DNA of 33,329 nt from UBA1240 sp045599185 (GTDB lineage: Bacteria; Spirochaetota; Spirochaetia; Treponematales; Treponemataceae). The position numbers and the translations under genes are program-made. Positions 22,390 to 29,663 of the stretch are shown here, in pieces. The DNA is taken from NCBI GenBank assembly GCA_045599185.1, contig JAZRVO010000017.1:1-33329 (forward strand). The letters are read 5' to 3'. Position 1 is the stretch's first letter. Every line of letters starts with the position of its first letter. The notes below the pieces were generated by a model. That model ran no database searches. It was not told the DNA's origin and saw only the letters and a program-made list of their open reading frames with translations.

Positions 22390-23136
22390 ATGACCACTTT
22401 GGAGATTTTAAAAAAAGTAAAGGCCGGACAGCTTTCCGTAGAAGATGCCCGGCACTTGCTTGATGCCGCGCCGCAAGTTGAAACCAGTTTTGCCCGTCTT
22501 GATTTTAGCCGAAAACAGCGCACCGGTTTTAACGAAGTTGTTTTTTGCCAGAACAAAGAAGATTTATTCTTAAAAGGCATTTTTTTAGAACTTTTCAGCA
22601 AAAACGGCGAAGTTTTAGGCACTCGCGCCACAAATCATCAGTTTGAAATTGTAAAACAGGTTTTGCCCTTTGCCACTTACGACAAAAGGGCGCGCCTTAT
22701 AAAAGTGCAGAAAACGCCGCCAGCTTTAACCGGCAAAATTGCCGTTTGCACAGCAGGCACTGCCGACATTGATGTTGCCGAAGAAGCTGCCCAGTGTGCT
22801 GAATTTTGGGGCAGCAAGGTTGAACGCCTGTACGATGTTGGCGTTAGCGGCCTGCACCGGCTTATAAACAGGCTGGACGTTTTGCAAAGTGCCACCTGCA
22901 TTATTGCAGTTGCAGGCATGGAAGGCGCGCTTGCAAGCGTAATTGGCGGTTTGGTAAGCGTGCCGGTAATTGCCGTGCCTACAAGTGTTGGCTATGGCGC
23001 AAACTTGGCAGGCCTTTCAACACTTTTAAGCATGATAAATTCTTGTGCCAACGGTATTTGCGTTGTAAACATTGATAACGGTTTTGGTGCCGCCTATACG
23101 GCAACACAAATTAACCGCCTTGCTCAGGGCAAATAA
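22390..23136 (+). CDS. larB: LarB, nicotinic acid adenine dinucleotide carboxylase/hydrolase
   Basis: The product has 248 aa. LarB carboxylates NaAD at pyridine C5 and releases AMP, the first step of NPN synthesis. The C-terminal 130 residues are PurE-like: VCTAGTADIDVAEEAAQCAE, YDVGVSGLHRLINRL, IIAVAGMEGALASVIGGLV and AVPTSVGYGANLAGLSTLLS in part, all typical. The N-terminal region starts with the usual helix LEILKKVKAGQLSVEDA. There is no strong Shine-Dalgarno sequence; a TATACT box ends 8 nt before the ATG, so an internal, near-leaderless start is possible besides read-through from larE 43 bp upstream. It is followed by larC after 14 bp. Confidence 0.94.
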   Translation: MTTLEILKKVKAGQLSVEDARHLLDAAPQVETSFARLDFSRKQRTGFNEVVFCQNKEDLFLKGIFLELFSKNGEVLGTRATNHQFEIVKQVLPFATYDKRARLIKVQKTPPALTGKIAVCTAGTADIDVAEEAAQCAEFWGSKVERLYDVGVSGLHRLINRLDVLQSATCIIAVAGMEGALASVIGGLVSVPVIAVPTSVGYGANLAGLSTLLSMINSCANGICVVNIDNGFGAAYTATQINRLAQGK

Positions 23137-23150
23137 ATAAAGGAAAAATT

Positions 23151-24551
23151 ATGAGTGATTTGTATTTGGAATGTTTTAGCGGAATTAGCGGCGACATGAC
23201 GGTTGCTGCATTGCTTGACCTTGGTGCAGACCAGACCGAACTTCTGCATGTATTGAAAACAATTCCGGACCAGGGTTTTAAGGTTGAAATTTCAACGGTA
23301 AGTAAAAACGGCATTGCCTGCAAGGATTTTAACGTAATTTTGGAAAACGATAATCACGACCACGATATGGATTATCTGTTTGGCCACGATGCAGGACACG
23401 CCCACAACCACGAAGGGCATGAACATCATCACCACGGGCACGAAGAACATACCCACGAACACCACCATCATCACGAGCACGTGCACGACCATGATGCAGG
23501 CCGCGCCCACAGCCACGAAGAACACGAACACCACCACCACGAACATGAAGAGCACTGCCACACCCACGAACACCACCATGCCCACCAGCACCGGGGGTTG
23601 CCGGAAGTAATTGAAATAATAGAAAAAACTGCCCTTAGCGAAAATGCCAGACAGATTGCGAAGAACATTTTTGACATTCTTGCAACGGCAGAATCGAAGG
23701 CGCACAACAAGCCCAAAAACGAAGTTCATTTTCACGAAGTTGGCGCACTTGATTCAATTGTTGACATTATTGCGGCGGCATTTTGCATTGACAACCTGCA
23801 TATTGAAAAAACCTACGCTCCAAACCTTTGTGAAGGAACGGGCACAATTCGCTGCCAGCACGGCATTTTGCCAATACCAGTGCCTGCAACCTTAAACATT
23901 CTTCAGGCGCATAACCTTGCGTTCAGCATAAAAAACATAAATGCGGAACTTATTACGCCAACAGGTGCTGCAATTTTGGCAAGCTTAAACCCGTGTCAGC
24001 AGCTGCCTGCACAGTTTACGGTAACAAAAACGGGGCAGGGCGCAGGCAAGCGCAATTACGAACAGCCTTCAATTTTGCGCGGAATGCTGATAAAAGATGC
24101 TGACACGGCAGAAGAAAAAGACACGATTGTAAAGCTTGAAACCAACATTGACGACTGTACCGCCGAAAATTTGGGCTTTATAATAGAAGAAACTTTGAAA
24201 AACGGCGCACTTGATGCACATTTCGTTCCCTGTTTTATGAAAAAAAACCGGCCTGCATACCTGCTTAGCGTTATCTGCAACCGGCAGGACAGGCAGAAAA
24301 TTGAAAACATTATTTTTCTGCACACCACCACAATCGGTATTCGCCGGTGCGAAATGGAACGTACCAAGCTTGTGCGCCGGAACATTGAAGTGCAGACGGA
24401 ATTTGGTAAAGCCATGGTAAAGCGCGTGCAGATTGAAGGCGCAGAAAAAAACTACCCGGAATATGAAAGCGTGGCTGCTATTTGCAGGGCAACAGGCGAA
24501 AGTTTTGACACCGTTTATACGGCCATAAAACTTGCTGCCGGTGCAAACTGA
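23151..24551 (+). CDS. larC: LarC, nickel-inserting pincer cyclometallase, one-piece form with His-rich domain
   Basis: The product has 466 aa. LarC inserts Ni into the dithiolated nucleotide, using CTP, to complete the NPN cofactor. The N-terminus LYLECFSGISGDMTVAALLD is the family signature, and FHEVGALDSIVDI and GTGTIRCQHGILPIPVPAT follow. The C-terminal LarC2-like half (from about residue 320) has ETNIDDCTAENLGF. In Lactobacillus larC needs a programmed frameshift to join the halves; here it is one open frame. Residues 69-147 contain 38 His in 79 positions, in two similar blocks, a probable nickel store. AAGGA lies 7 nt before the ATG. It is the last gene of the rrf2-larE-larB-larC operon. 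Confidence 0.95.
   Translation: MSDLYLECFSGISGDMTVAALLDLGADQTELLHVLKTIPDQGFKVEISTVSKNGIACKDFNVILENDNHDHDMDYLFGHDAGHAHNHEGHEHHHHGHEEHTHEHHHHHEHVHDHDAGRAHSHEEHEHHHHEHEEHCHTHEHHHAHQHRGLPEVIEIIEKTALSENARQIAKNIFDILATAESKAHNKPKNEVHFHEVGALDSIVDIIAAAFCIDNLHIEKTYAPNLCEGTGTIRCQHGILPIPVPATLNILQAHNLAFSIKNINAELITPTGAAILASLNPCQQLPAQFTVTKTGQGAGKRNYEQPSILRGMLIKDADTAEEKDTIVKLETNIDDCTAENLGFIIEETLKNGALDAHFVPCFMKKNRPAYLLSVICNRQDRQKIENIIFLHTTTIGIRRCEMERTKLVRRNIEVQTEFGKAMVKRVQIEGAEKNYPEYESVAAICRATGESFDTVYTAIKLAAGAN
23385..23591 (+). repeat. internal tandem duplication encoding the LarC His-rich segment
   Basis: Codons 79-110 and 114-147 are two diverged copies of the same unit (HDAGHAHNHEGHEHHHHGHE against HDAGRAHSHEEHEHHHHEHE), joined by VHD. 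The DNA is a run of CAC/CAT, GAA and GCC codons and may change length by unequal exchange. Confidence 0.75.
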
Positions 24552-24580
24552 AAAAGCTGCAGCCTGCATGGGTAAAAAAA

Positions 24581-24612
24581 TTGGTGACTTTTTTATACCC
24601 TTGAGCTATAAT
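24581..24612 (+). promoter_or_regulatory. candidate promoter of the small membrane-protein pair
   Basis: TATAAT (24607-24612) is a perfect -10 box about 46 nt before the ATG at 24659. The -35 is weak (TTGGTG with a 20-bp spacer, or TGACTT with 16). Confidence 0.5.
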
Positions 24613-24658
24613 ATAAATGTCTTTACAGTAATATTCATTCAATTTTAGGAGAATTTTT

Positions 24659-25030
24659 ATGGCATGTTTTACAGTACCTTTGGCAGAAGCTTTGGTAGTT
24701 TCAGCAGTAAAATCGATTGCATTAAAAAAAGGAAGCGATAAACCGACAGTTCTGGCCATTCGTCAGAAAGTTGCAACATTAGAAAAAATGCTTTACGGCG
24801 GTTCGTTTTTGCTTGCCGCAGAGCATATTTACCATGGTGAAATTACTTTTTATCCGCCGTTTTTAACGGCACTTAGTTCACCGGCAGAAACAGCGGTAAT
24901 GTTGCAGGAAATTGCTACAACAGGCGTTGCAATGGCAGCCCTTGTTACCGGCGTTTGGGCTATTGGGCTTGCAATAGGTTATATTATGCCTAAAAAACGT
25001 CAGAATTCGTTAAAAGGAGAGGCCGTATAA
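24659..25030 (+). CDS. hypothetical small membrane protein (first of coupled pair)
   Basis: The product has 123 aa. AGGAGAA lies 6-7 nt before the ATG. Two or three hydrophobic segments are visible: a weak one at about 5-20 (PLAEALVVSAVKSIAL), one at about 46-55 and a clear one at about 85-110 (TTGVAMAALVTGVWAIGLAI), followed by PKKRQ. Between them is a Lys-rich stretch that could face the cytoplasm. I recognise no family. The next gene overlaps by one base (TAATG), so they are translated together. It follows larC by 107 bp with its own promoter-like sequence; a link with nickel or cofactor handling is only positional. Confidence 0.75.
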   Translation: MACFTVPLAEALVVSAVKSIALKKGSDKPTVLAIRQKVATLEKMLYGGSFLLAAEHIYHGEITFYPPFLTALSSPAETAVMLQEIATTGVAMAALVTGVWAIGLAIGYIMPKKRQNSLKGEAV

Positions 25031-25326
25031 TGTGCTTGATTTTTACAATGATTGCAACTGCTGTTTTTGCATTTCTTTACTTTAACAGAAACGACAGCCA
25101 GAACCCGGTTCTTAAAAACGCATTAAAAACTATGGCACTTTCTTTTGGGGCTGCGGCTTTAATGTGGTGCGTTGACGGCACAGTAAGCGTAATGGAAGGA
25201 GAAGGTTTTTTTGACCTTTCTGCCAGCGATGCACTTTTGGGTGCAATAATTATTGCACTGGGACTTGTACTTTTTGCAGCAGTTTATTCTGTAGAAAAGC
25301 GCAGAGTCTGCAAGGCTGCAAACTGA
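25030..25326 (+). CDS. hypothetical small membrane protein (second of coupled pair)
   Basis: The product has 98 aa with three hydrophobic segments: about 2-18 (CLIFTMIATAVFAFLYF), 35-50 (ALSFGAAALMWCVDG) and 66-88 (ALLGAIIIALGLVLFAAVYS). The short acidic link EGEGFFDLSASD lies between helices 2 and 3, and the C-terminus is basic (EKRRVCKAAN). The start codon overlaps the upstream stop by one base, with AAAGGAGA inside the upstream gene as ribosome-binding site. A terminator follows 12 bp after the stop, closing the unit. I recognise no family. A heteromeric membrane complex with the upstream protein is a plausible guess from the coupling. Confidence 0.75.
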   Translation: MCLIFTMIATAVFAFLYFNRNDSQNPVLKNALKTMALSFGAAALMWCVDGTVSVMEGEGFFDLSASDALLGAIIIALGLVLFAAVYSVEKRRVCKAAN

Positions 25327-25338
25327 TATAGCAGCAGT

Positions 25339-25380
25339 AAAACCGGAAAGCGTGGAAACAGTTTTCCGGTTTTCATTTTT
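25339..25380 (+). terminator. rho-independent terminator
   Basis: AAAACCGGAAA (25339-25349) pairs with TTTCCGGTTTT (25363-25373), then CATTTTTA. It ends the two-gene membrane-protein unit. Confidence 0.85.
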
Positions 25381-25444
25381 ATAAGTCAAAATGTTTATTT
25401 TACTTTAAAAAGTCTAAAATCTCTAAAAAATGAAGTTAAAATAG

Positions 25445-25469
25445 TAAAAATATCTAGTATTGCCGATAT
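25445..25469 (+). promoter_or_regulatory. candidate sigma-28 (FliA/SigD) promoter of the MCP gene
   Basis: TAAA (25445-25448), 14 bp, CCGATAT (25463-25469; GCCGATAT with the preceding base). This fits the FliA/SigD pattern TAAA-N14-16-CCGATA(A/T) used for motility and chemotaxis genes. The start codon lies about 60 bp downstream. Confidence 0.72.
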
Positions 25470-25531
25470 TATAGTGATAGAATATGCAGGTAATTACTGA
25501 AAAGGAACTGTATTTTTAAGGGGTAAATAGA

Positions 25532-27622
25532 TTGAAAAGCTTAAAATGGAATATTTTGGCAATGGTAATGGCACTTACCGTTGTAACATCGTTTGGATGT
25601 TTCTTAATTTCAAACCAGCTTTCTAAAAGGGCATTGCAGGAAACCGTAGAAGACGACCTGATGAACCTTGCCAAATCAATAGCAACCAGCATTACGGAAG
25701 AAACAAACAGCCAGTTTACCACGCTGAACACGCTGGCAACCCTTTCGTTTATGAAAGACGAAAAAAACGACCTTTGGGCAAAACAGGTTCAGCTTGACGG
25801 CGTAAAATTTTCAGGAAAAGTTAAAAACCTTATAGGCGTAAACATTGCTGACGAAAAAGGCGACTGCTACGTTGTAGAAGGCGGTCTTGTAAACTTTGCC
25901 GAGCGCGATTACTGTAAGGCAGCCTTAAGCGGAAAACAGTACATTCAGAACCCGATGATTAACAAAGTAACCAACGTACTTTCCATGTTTTATGCCGTAC
26001 CGGTATTTAACAGCGACAACAAAGTAATTGGAACCATTTTTGCCTGTACCAACGGCGAAAGCCTTTGCGACGTGTGCCGTTCCTACACAATCGGTAAAAC
26101 CGGCTACCCGGTAATCATAGACCGCACAACAGGAATTACTGTTGGCGACGTAAACACAGACAACGTACTTAACTTTACAAACCTTTCGGAAGAAACAAAA
26201 GACATACCGGCCTATGCCGAACTGAACGAAATGCACCAGCGCATAAGAAGAGGCGAAACAGGTTCGGGTTATTACACGTATAACGGTCAGCGCAAAGTTT
26301 GTGCATTCATCCCGATTGAAGGAACAAACTGGACAATATTCTGTCAGGCACCGATTTCAGAATTTTCCGGCCATATTACAACAATGCGCAACATGATGCT
26401 CATTGTTTTCCTTGTTTCAATTCTTCTGGGTGTAGCAATTTCAATTGTTATCGGCCGCAACTTAATGCCGCTGGCTTCTGCCGCAGGCGAAATTGATGAA
26501 ATGTCCAGCGGAAATGCAGACCTTTCGGTGCGCCTTAAGGAACTGAACAGCGAAAATGAAATTGCCCACGTGGTAGGCGGCATTAACCGCTTTATCAGCA
26601 AGCTGCAGAAAATTATTGCAAACATTAAGGATTCTAAGGACAGGCTTACCCAGGTTGACCAGAACCTTCAGCAGGCAAGCAAAGATACCGCCGGCGCAAT
26701 CGGCGAAATTCTTAATAACCTTGAAAACGTAAACGGCCAGATAGACAATCAGTCTAACAACGTTAACGAAACAGTTAGCGCCGTTAACCAGATTGCCGGC
26801 AATATTGAATCACTTGAAAAACTTATATCTAATCAGGTAAGTGGCGTATCTCAGGCTTCTACCGCAATTGAAGAAATGGTAGCAAACATCAGTGCCGTAA
26901 ATGCTTCGGTTGATAAAATGGTTAATTCGTTTACCAGCCTTGAAGAAAATGTACAGAGCGGTACTGCCAAACAGGCCGACGTTGGTAAAAAAATTGCCGT
27001 CATCGAAACCCAGTCGCAGATGCTTCAGGACGCAAACAAGGCCATTGCTTCAATTGCAAGCCAGACCAACTTGCTTGCAATGAACGCCGCAATTGAAGCT
27101 GCCCACGCCGGCGAAGCTGGTGCAGGTTTCAGCGTTGTTGCCGACGAAATCCGAAAGCTTTCAGAAACATCAAGCGCCCAGTCTAAAACAATTGGTGACG
27201 AACTTAAGAAAATCCTCGGTTCAATCCGTCAGGTTGTAGAAGCTTCGCTTACGGCAACCCAGACATTTGAAGAAGTTTCTGCCAACATTCAGCAGACAAA
27301 CCAGATGGTTTATCAGATTAAGAATGCAATGGAAGAACAGACCGCAGGTTCAAAACAGATTATTGACGTTCTGTACACAATGAACGACAGTACAAACGAA
27401 GTACGTATTGCTTCTGACGAAATGTCTGAAGGAAACAAAGCGGTATTGAACGGCGTACATAATTTGCAAAACAGTACCATGGTTATCCGCGACCAGATGA
27501 ACCAGATGCAGGCAAACGCAGATAAAATTAGCGACACTGGTACTGCACTAAGCGCAATTACGGACCGCGTAACTGAAACAATTCAGAAAATTGGTGTAGA
27601 AATTGACCAGTTTAAGGTTTAA
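25532..27622 (+). CDS. methyl-accepting chemotaxis protein with dCache sensor
   Basis: The product has 696 aa from a TTG start (25532); AAGGGG lies 8 nt upstream and no ATG lies nearby in frame. Layout: helix about 7-29, periplasmic double-Cache domain about 33-275 (GVNIADEKGDCYVVEGGLVN, SMFYAVPVFNSDNKVIGTIF, GKTGYPVIIDRTTGITVG), helix about 287-308, HAMP about 309-362, then a long coiled coil. The signalling tip is near 505-530: ASQTNLLAMNAAIEAAHAGE, followed by FSVVADEIRKLSETS. It should report small ligands, perhaps amino or organic acids, to CheA/CheW at the cell pole. There is no C-terminal CheR-tether pentapeptide. A sigma-28-like promoter precedes it and a strong terminator follows. 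Confidence 0.95.
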   Translation: MKSLKWNILAMVMALTVVTSFGCFLISNQLSKRALQETVEDDLMNLAKSIATSITEETNSQFTTLNTLATLSFMKDEKNDLWAKQVQLDGVKFSGKVKNLIGVNIADEKGDCYVVEGGLVNFAERDYCKAALSGKQYIQNPMINKVTNVLSMFYAVPVFNSDNKVIGTIFACTNGESLCDVCRSYTIGKTGYPVIIDRTTGITVGDVNTDNVLNFTNLSEETKDIPAYAELNEMHQRIRRGETGSGYYTYNGQRKVCAFIPIEGTNWTIFCQAPISEFSGHITTMRNMMLIVFLVSILLGVAISIVIGRNLMPLASAAGEIDEMSSGNADLSVRLKELNSENEIAHVVGGINRFISKLQKIIANIKDSKDRLTQVDQNLQQASKDTAGAIGEILNNLENVNGQIDNQSNNVNETVSAVNQIAGNIESLEKLISNQVSGVSQASTAIEEMVANISAVNASVDKMVNSFTSLEENVQSGTAKQADVGKKIAVIETQSQMLQDANKAIASIASQTNLLAMNAAIEAAHAGEAGAGFSVVADEIRKLSETSSAQSKTIGDELKKILGSIRQVVEASLTATQTFEEVSANIQQTNQMVYQIKNAMEEQTAGSKQIIDVLYTMNDSTNEVRIASDEMSEGNKAVLNGVHNLQNSTMVIRDQMNQMQANADKISDTGTALSAITDRVTETIQKIGVEIDQFKV

Positions 27623-27681
27623 TTAGTGCCTTTTTTTACAGACTGCGCTTTTAAGTTTTTTTAGGCGCGGTAAAAAAACAC

Positions 27682-27741
27682 AAAGCCGGAACAAGCTTTT
27701 ACCCCTGAGGATTTCCTTACTGCTTGTTCCGGCTTTTTTTT
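27682..27741 (+). terminator. rho-independent terminator after the MCP gene
   Basis: AAAGCCGGAACAAGC (27682-27696) pairs exactly with GCTTGTTCCGGCTTT (27722-27736), then more T. The loop is long (25 nt). Confidence 0.85.
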
Positions 27742-27824
27742 ATTTGTTGCAAACCCTTAAAGTGCCAGTGTGCTTCAATTTTTCCGTTTTTACAATATTT
27801 ACCGTCTTTTTTGCAGCATTCACC

Positions 27825-27854
27825 TTGCAGCCGCTGGTAAAAAACAGCTAAAAT
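27825..27854 (+). promoter_or_regulatory. promoter close to the GNAT start codon
   Basis: TTGCAG (27825-27830), 18-bp spacer, TAAAAT (27849-27854). The ATG at 27864 is 9 nt after the -10 box and has no Shine-Dalgarno sequence, so the 5' leader would be only about 2-3 nt. Confidence 0.55.
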
Positions 27855-27863
27855 ACACCACAA

Positions 27864-28385
27864 ATGAACCCTGTATTAACAACCCGGCGGCTTGTGCTAA
27901 AGCCCAACGGCCTGCACAACCTTGAATATGTTCACCAGTATTCGGCAGATGCAGAACACTGCCGCTACATGTACCGCCTGCCCAACCGCAGCATAGAACA
28001 GACAAAAGAATTTTTAACTGCCTGCCAGAATGAATGGCAGAAAGACGAACCGGATTATTTTGAGTTTGCAGTTTACTTCAACGGTACGTTTGTTGGTGCA
28101 GTTTCTGCCTATAAGGAAGAAAACTTGCCCGTTGCCGAACTTGGCTGGATATTCAGAAAAGAATACACCGGCCGTGGTTTTGCAACCGAAGCCGCGGAAG
28201 TCGTAATTGATTTTGCCTGCAAGCAGTGGCAGCTGAAAACCCTTTGCGCCCACTGCGACACTGCAAACATAGCAAGCCAGAAAGTAATGCAGAAACTTGG
28301 CCTGTTAAACAAAGGTAAACAGCCCCGCGTTTACAGCGACCAGCGCGGCGAAGCCGAAGAATATATATTTGAAAAAGAACTTTAA
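27864..28385 (+). CDS. GNAT-family N-acetyltransferase (RimJ/RimL-like)
   Basis: The product has 173 aa. It opens with the typical TTRRLVLKPN strand, has AELGWIFRKEYTGRGFATEA, in which TGRGFA is the acetyl-CoA loop, and ends the fold with CDTANIASQKVMQKLGL, the hallmark of the RimJ/RimL group that acetylates ribosomal-protein N-termini or small amines. The true acceptor is unknown. It shows little similarity to the GNAT protein at 5961-6482 outside the core motifs. It is a single-gene unit: the promoter almost touches the start codon and a terminator follows 6 bp after the stop. Confidence 0.92.
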   Translation: MNPVLTTRRLVLKPNGLHNLEYVHQYSADAEHCRYMYRLPNRSIEQTKEFLTACQNEWQKDEPDYFEFAVYFNGTFVGAVSAYKEENLPVAELGWIFRKEYTGRGFATEAAEVVIDFACKQWQLKTLCAHCDTANIASQKVMQKLGLLNKGKQPRVYSDQRGEAEEYIFEKEL

Positions 28386-28391
28386 AAGCAG

Positions 28392-28418
28392 AAAGCCCGG
28401 TAAAACAAACCGGGCTTT
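28392..28418 (+). terminator. terminator after the GNAT gene
   Basis: AAAGCCCGGT (28392-28401) pairs exactly with ACCGGGCTTT (28409-28418), loop AAAACAA. The T run is short, but the stem is strong. Confidence 0.78.
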
Positions 28419-28440
28419 GGTATATAAGTTGGCTGGTGTT

Positions 28441-28575
28441 TGTCATGCTGAATATTCACAAAAAGGGGCGTAGTTTTTGCAAAGCAAAAACTAGGGGCTA
28501 TTTGCACAAATAGCAATAATTAGAAACAAAGCAAGCAGCAAAAGCAATTCATTCCGCACTTGTTTCGGAATCCGT
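28441..28575. repeat. cluster of hairpins and fragments of the dispersed palindromic repeat
   Basis: TGTCATGCTGAA (28441-28452) and CATTCCGCACTTGTTTCGGAAT (about 28552-28573, key arms ATTCCG/CGGAAT) are pieces of the repeat found whole in hsdR. Between them lie two perfect hairpins: AGTTTTTGC-aaa-GCAAAAACT (28472-28492) and GCTATTTG-ca-CAAATAGC (28497-28514). One element may have split the other. No gene is seen in 28419-28608. Confidence 0.65.
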
Positions 28576-28608
28576 GACTGTGCGAAGACTCAAAATTCAG
28601 CGCAAACG

Positions 28609-29049
28609 CTAAACCAGCAAATCCTTGTTCTTTTTAATTATTTCATTTATGGCGTTTGCTTCTTTGTAGTCGTGGTAGTAAACAAAAAGCAGAACGCACA
28701 CAAAAGCCATAAGCGAAATTGTGAAAATTACCAGAATGCTTTTTAACGAGCTGCCGAAAAAGCCGAACCAGTAGCAGAACAGGGATACAACCACAAGCAT
28801 GTCTGCAAAATAGGCCGAAGTTGCAAGCAGAAAAGAATTAAAGTCGATGAAGCATAGAAAAAACTGGGTAAAAGATACGCTGAAACAGATTGCAAAAAGC
28901 TTCAGTATAAAAGCAGGGCTTAAGTTTTGAATTGCGTCAGATTTGCCAAGAATGAAAAATGTAGAAACTAGAACAACGATGGCAAAACTCATAAACATGC
29001 CGCGCACAGACCGCAGAATGTATTCAAAAATTTCAATTTTATTTTTCAT
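28609..29049 (-). CDS. DUF3021-family membrane protein
   Basis: The product has 146 aa and four membrane segments at about 20-36, 47-64, 75-97 and 105-125, with a basic C-terminal tail of about 20 residues (INEIIKKNKDLLV). Size, topology and the opening EYILRSVRGMFMSFAIVVLV fit DUF3021, a family almost always encoded next to LytTR regulators. It is thought to act as their membrane partner, perhaps inhibiting them until a membrane signal arrives; this is family-level inference. It follows the LytTR gene by 14 bp on the same strand. Confidence 0.85.
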   Translation of the reverse strand: MKNKIEIFEYILRSVRGMFMSFAIVVLVSTFFILGKSDAIQNLSPAFILKLFAICFSVSFTQFFLCFIDFNSFLLATSAYFADMLVVVSLFCYWFGFFGSSLKSILVIFTISLMAFVCVLLFVYYHDYKEANAINEIIKKNKDLLV

Positions 29050-29063
29050 AAACTGTATTCCCT

Positions 29064-29504
29064 TTACAATGTTTCAAACATGCGGCGCAAATCGGCAACA
29101 TAATGCCGGTTTACAATCTGCCGCAAGCCGTTGTCCAAACTGGCTTCAAAACGCCCGTTCAGCTGGGGCTTAATATGTTCAATTTTTTTTATGTTTACAA
29201 TTGCCTGCTTGCTTACCCTGCAAAAACTGAAGCCGTAAATAAGCTTTTCAATTTCGTACAGCCTGTGTTCGCATCCGTAAACAGCCTGCGCCGTGTAAAT
29301 AAAGGTTTTGTCTTCAACGCTTTCAAAAAAATAAATGTCTTCCAGAGGAATGTAAAACTTTTTGCCGTCTAAAATGCCGGTAAATTTTTTCTGGCAGGCA
29401 TTAACCGCGTTTATAATTTTGTTCACTTCGTCGCTAACAAAGGCGCATTTTATAATTACATTCGGTTCAGGAAAGTTTTTGTTTTCTTCAATGGTAAGCT
29501 TCAT
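29064..29504 (-). CDS. LytTR-family DNA-binding regulator
   Basis: The product has 146 aa. The LytTR domain fills the C-terminal 100 residues: GKKFYIPLEDIYFFESVEDK, then FCRVSKQAIVNIKKIEHIKP and LNGRFEASLDNGLRQIVNRH, ending VADLRRMFE. There is no receiver domain, so it belongs to the stand-alone LytTR type that pairs with small membrane proteins (here DUF3021 downstream) instead of a histidine kinase. It would bind direct repeats at its own or other promoters. Its TATAAT box ends 8 nt before the ATG and no Shine-Dalgarno sequence is present. Confidence 0.93.
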   Translation of the reverse strand: MKLTIEENKNFPEPNVIIKCAFVSDEVNKIINAVNACQKKFTGILDGKKFYIPLEDIYFFESVEDKTFIYTAQAVYGCEHRLYEIEKLIYGFSFCRVSKQAIVNIKKIEHIKPQLNGRFEASLDNGLRQIVNRHYVADLRRMFETL

Positions 29505-29512
29505 TTTTTACA

Positions 29513-29542
29513 ATTATATATTGAACTGCCGTTTTTTGCCAC
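29513..29542 (-). promoter_or_regulatory. promoter abutting the LytTR start codon
   Basis: On the minus strand GTGGCA (29542-29537), 18-bp spacer, TATAAT (29518-29513). The ATG begins at 29504, 8 nt after the -10 box; the bases between (TGTAAAAA) offer no ribosome-binding site. Confidence 0.6.
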
Positions 29543-29613
29543 AGTGTAAAAGCTTTGTGTATGTTGAATTTTTTTAATGGTTAATAGAAGAAAAATAGTT
29601 ACAGTATCATTAT

Positions 29614-29642
29614 TTGACATTAAATATATTGTAATATATAAG
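29614..29642 (+). promoter_or_regulatory. promoter of the hsdRM operon
   Basis: TTGACA (29614-29619), 17-bp spacer, TATAAG (29637-29642). AAGGA at 29650-29654 then lies 9 nt before the hsdR ATG at 29664. Confidence 0.65.
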
Positions 29643-29663
29643 AATAAAGAAGGAATAATGTTT

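Noticed and set aside
23292..23735. Antisense Val/Met-rich open frames opposite larC
   Set aside because: They are reverse readings of the CAC/CAT-rich His segment and have no start signals.
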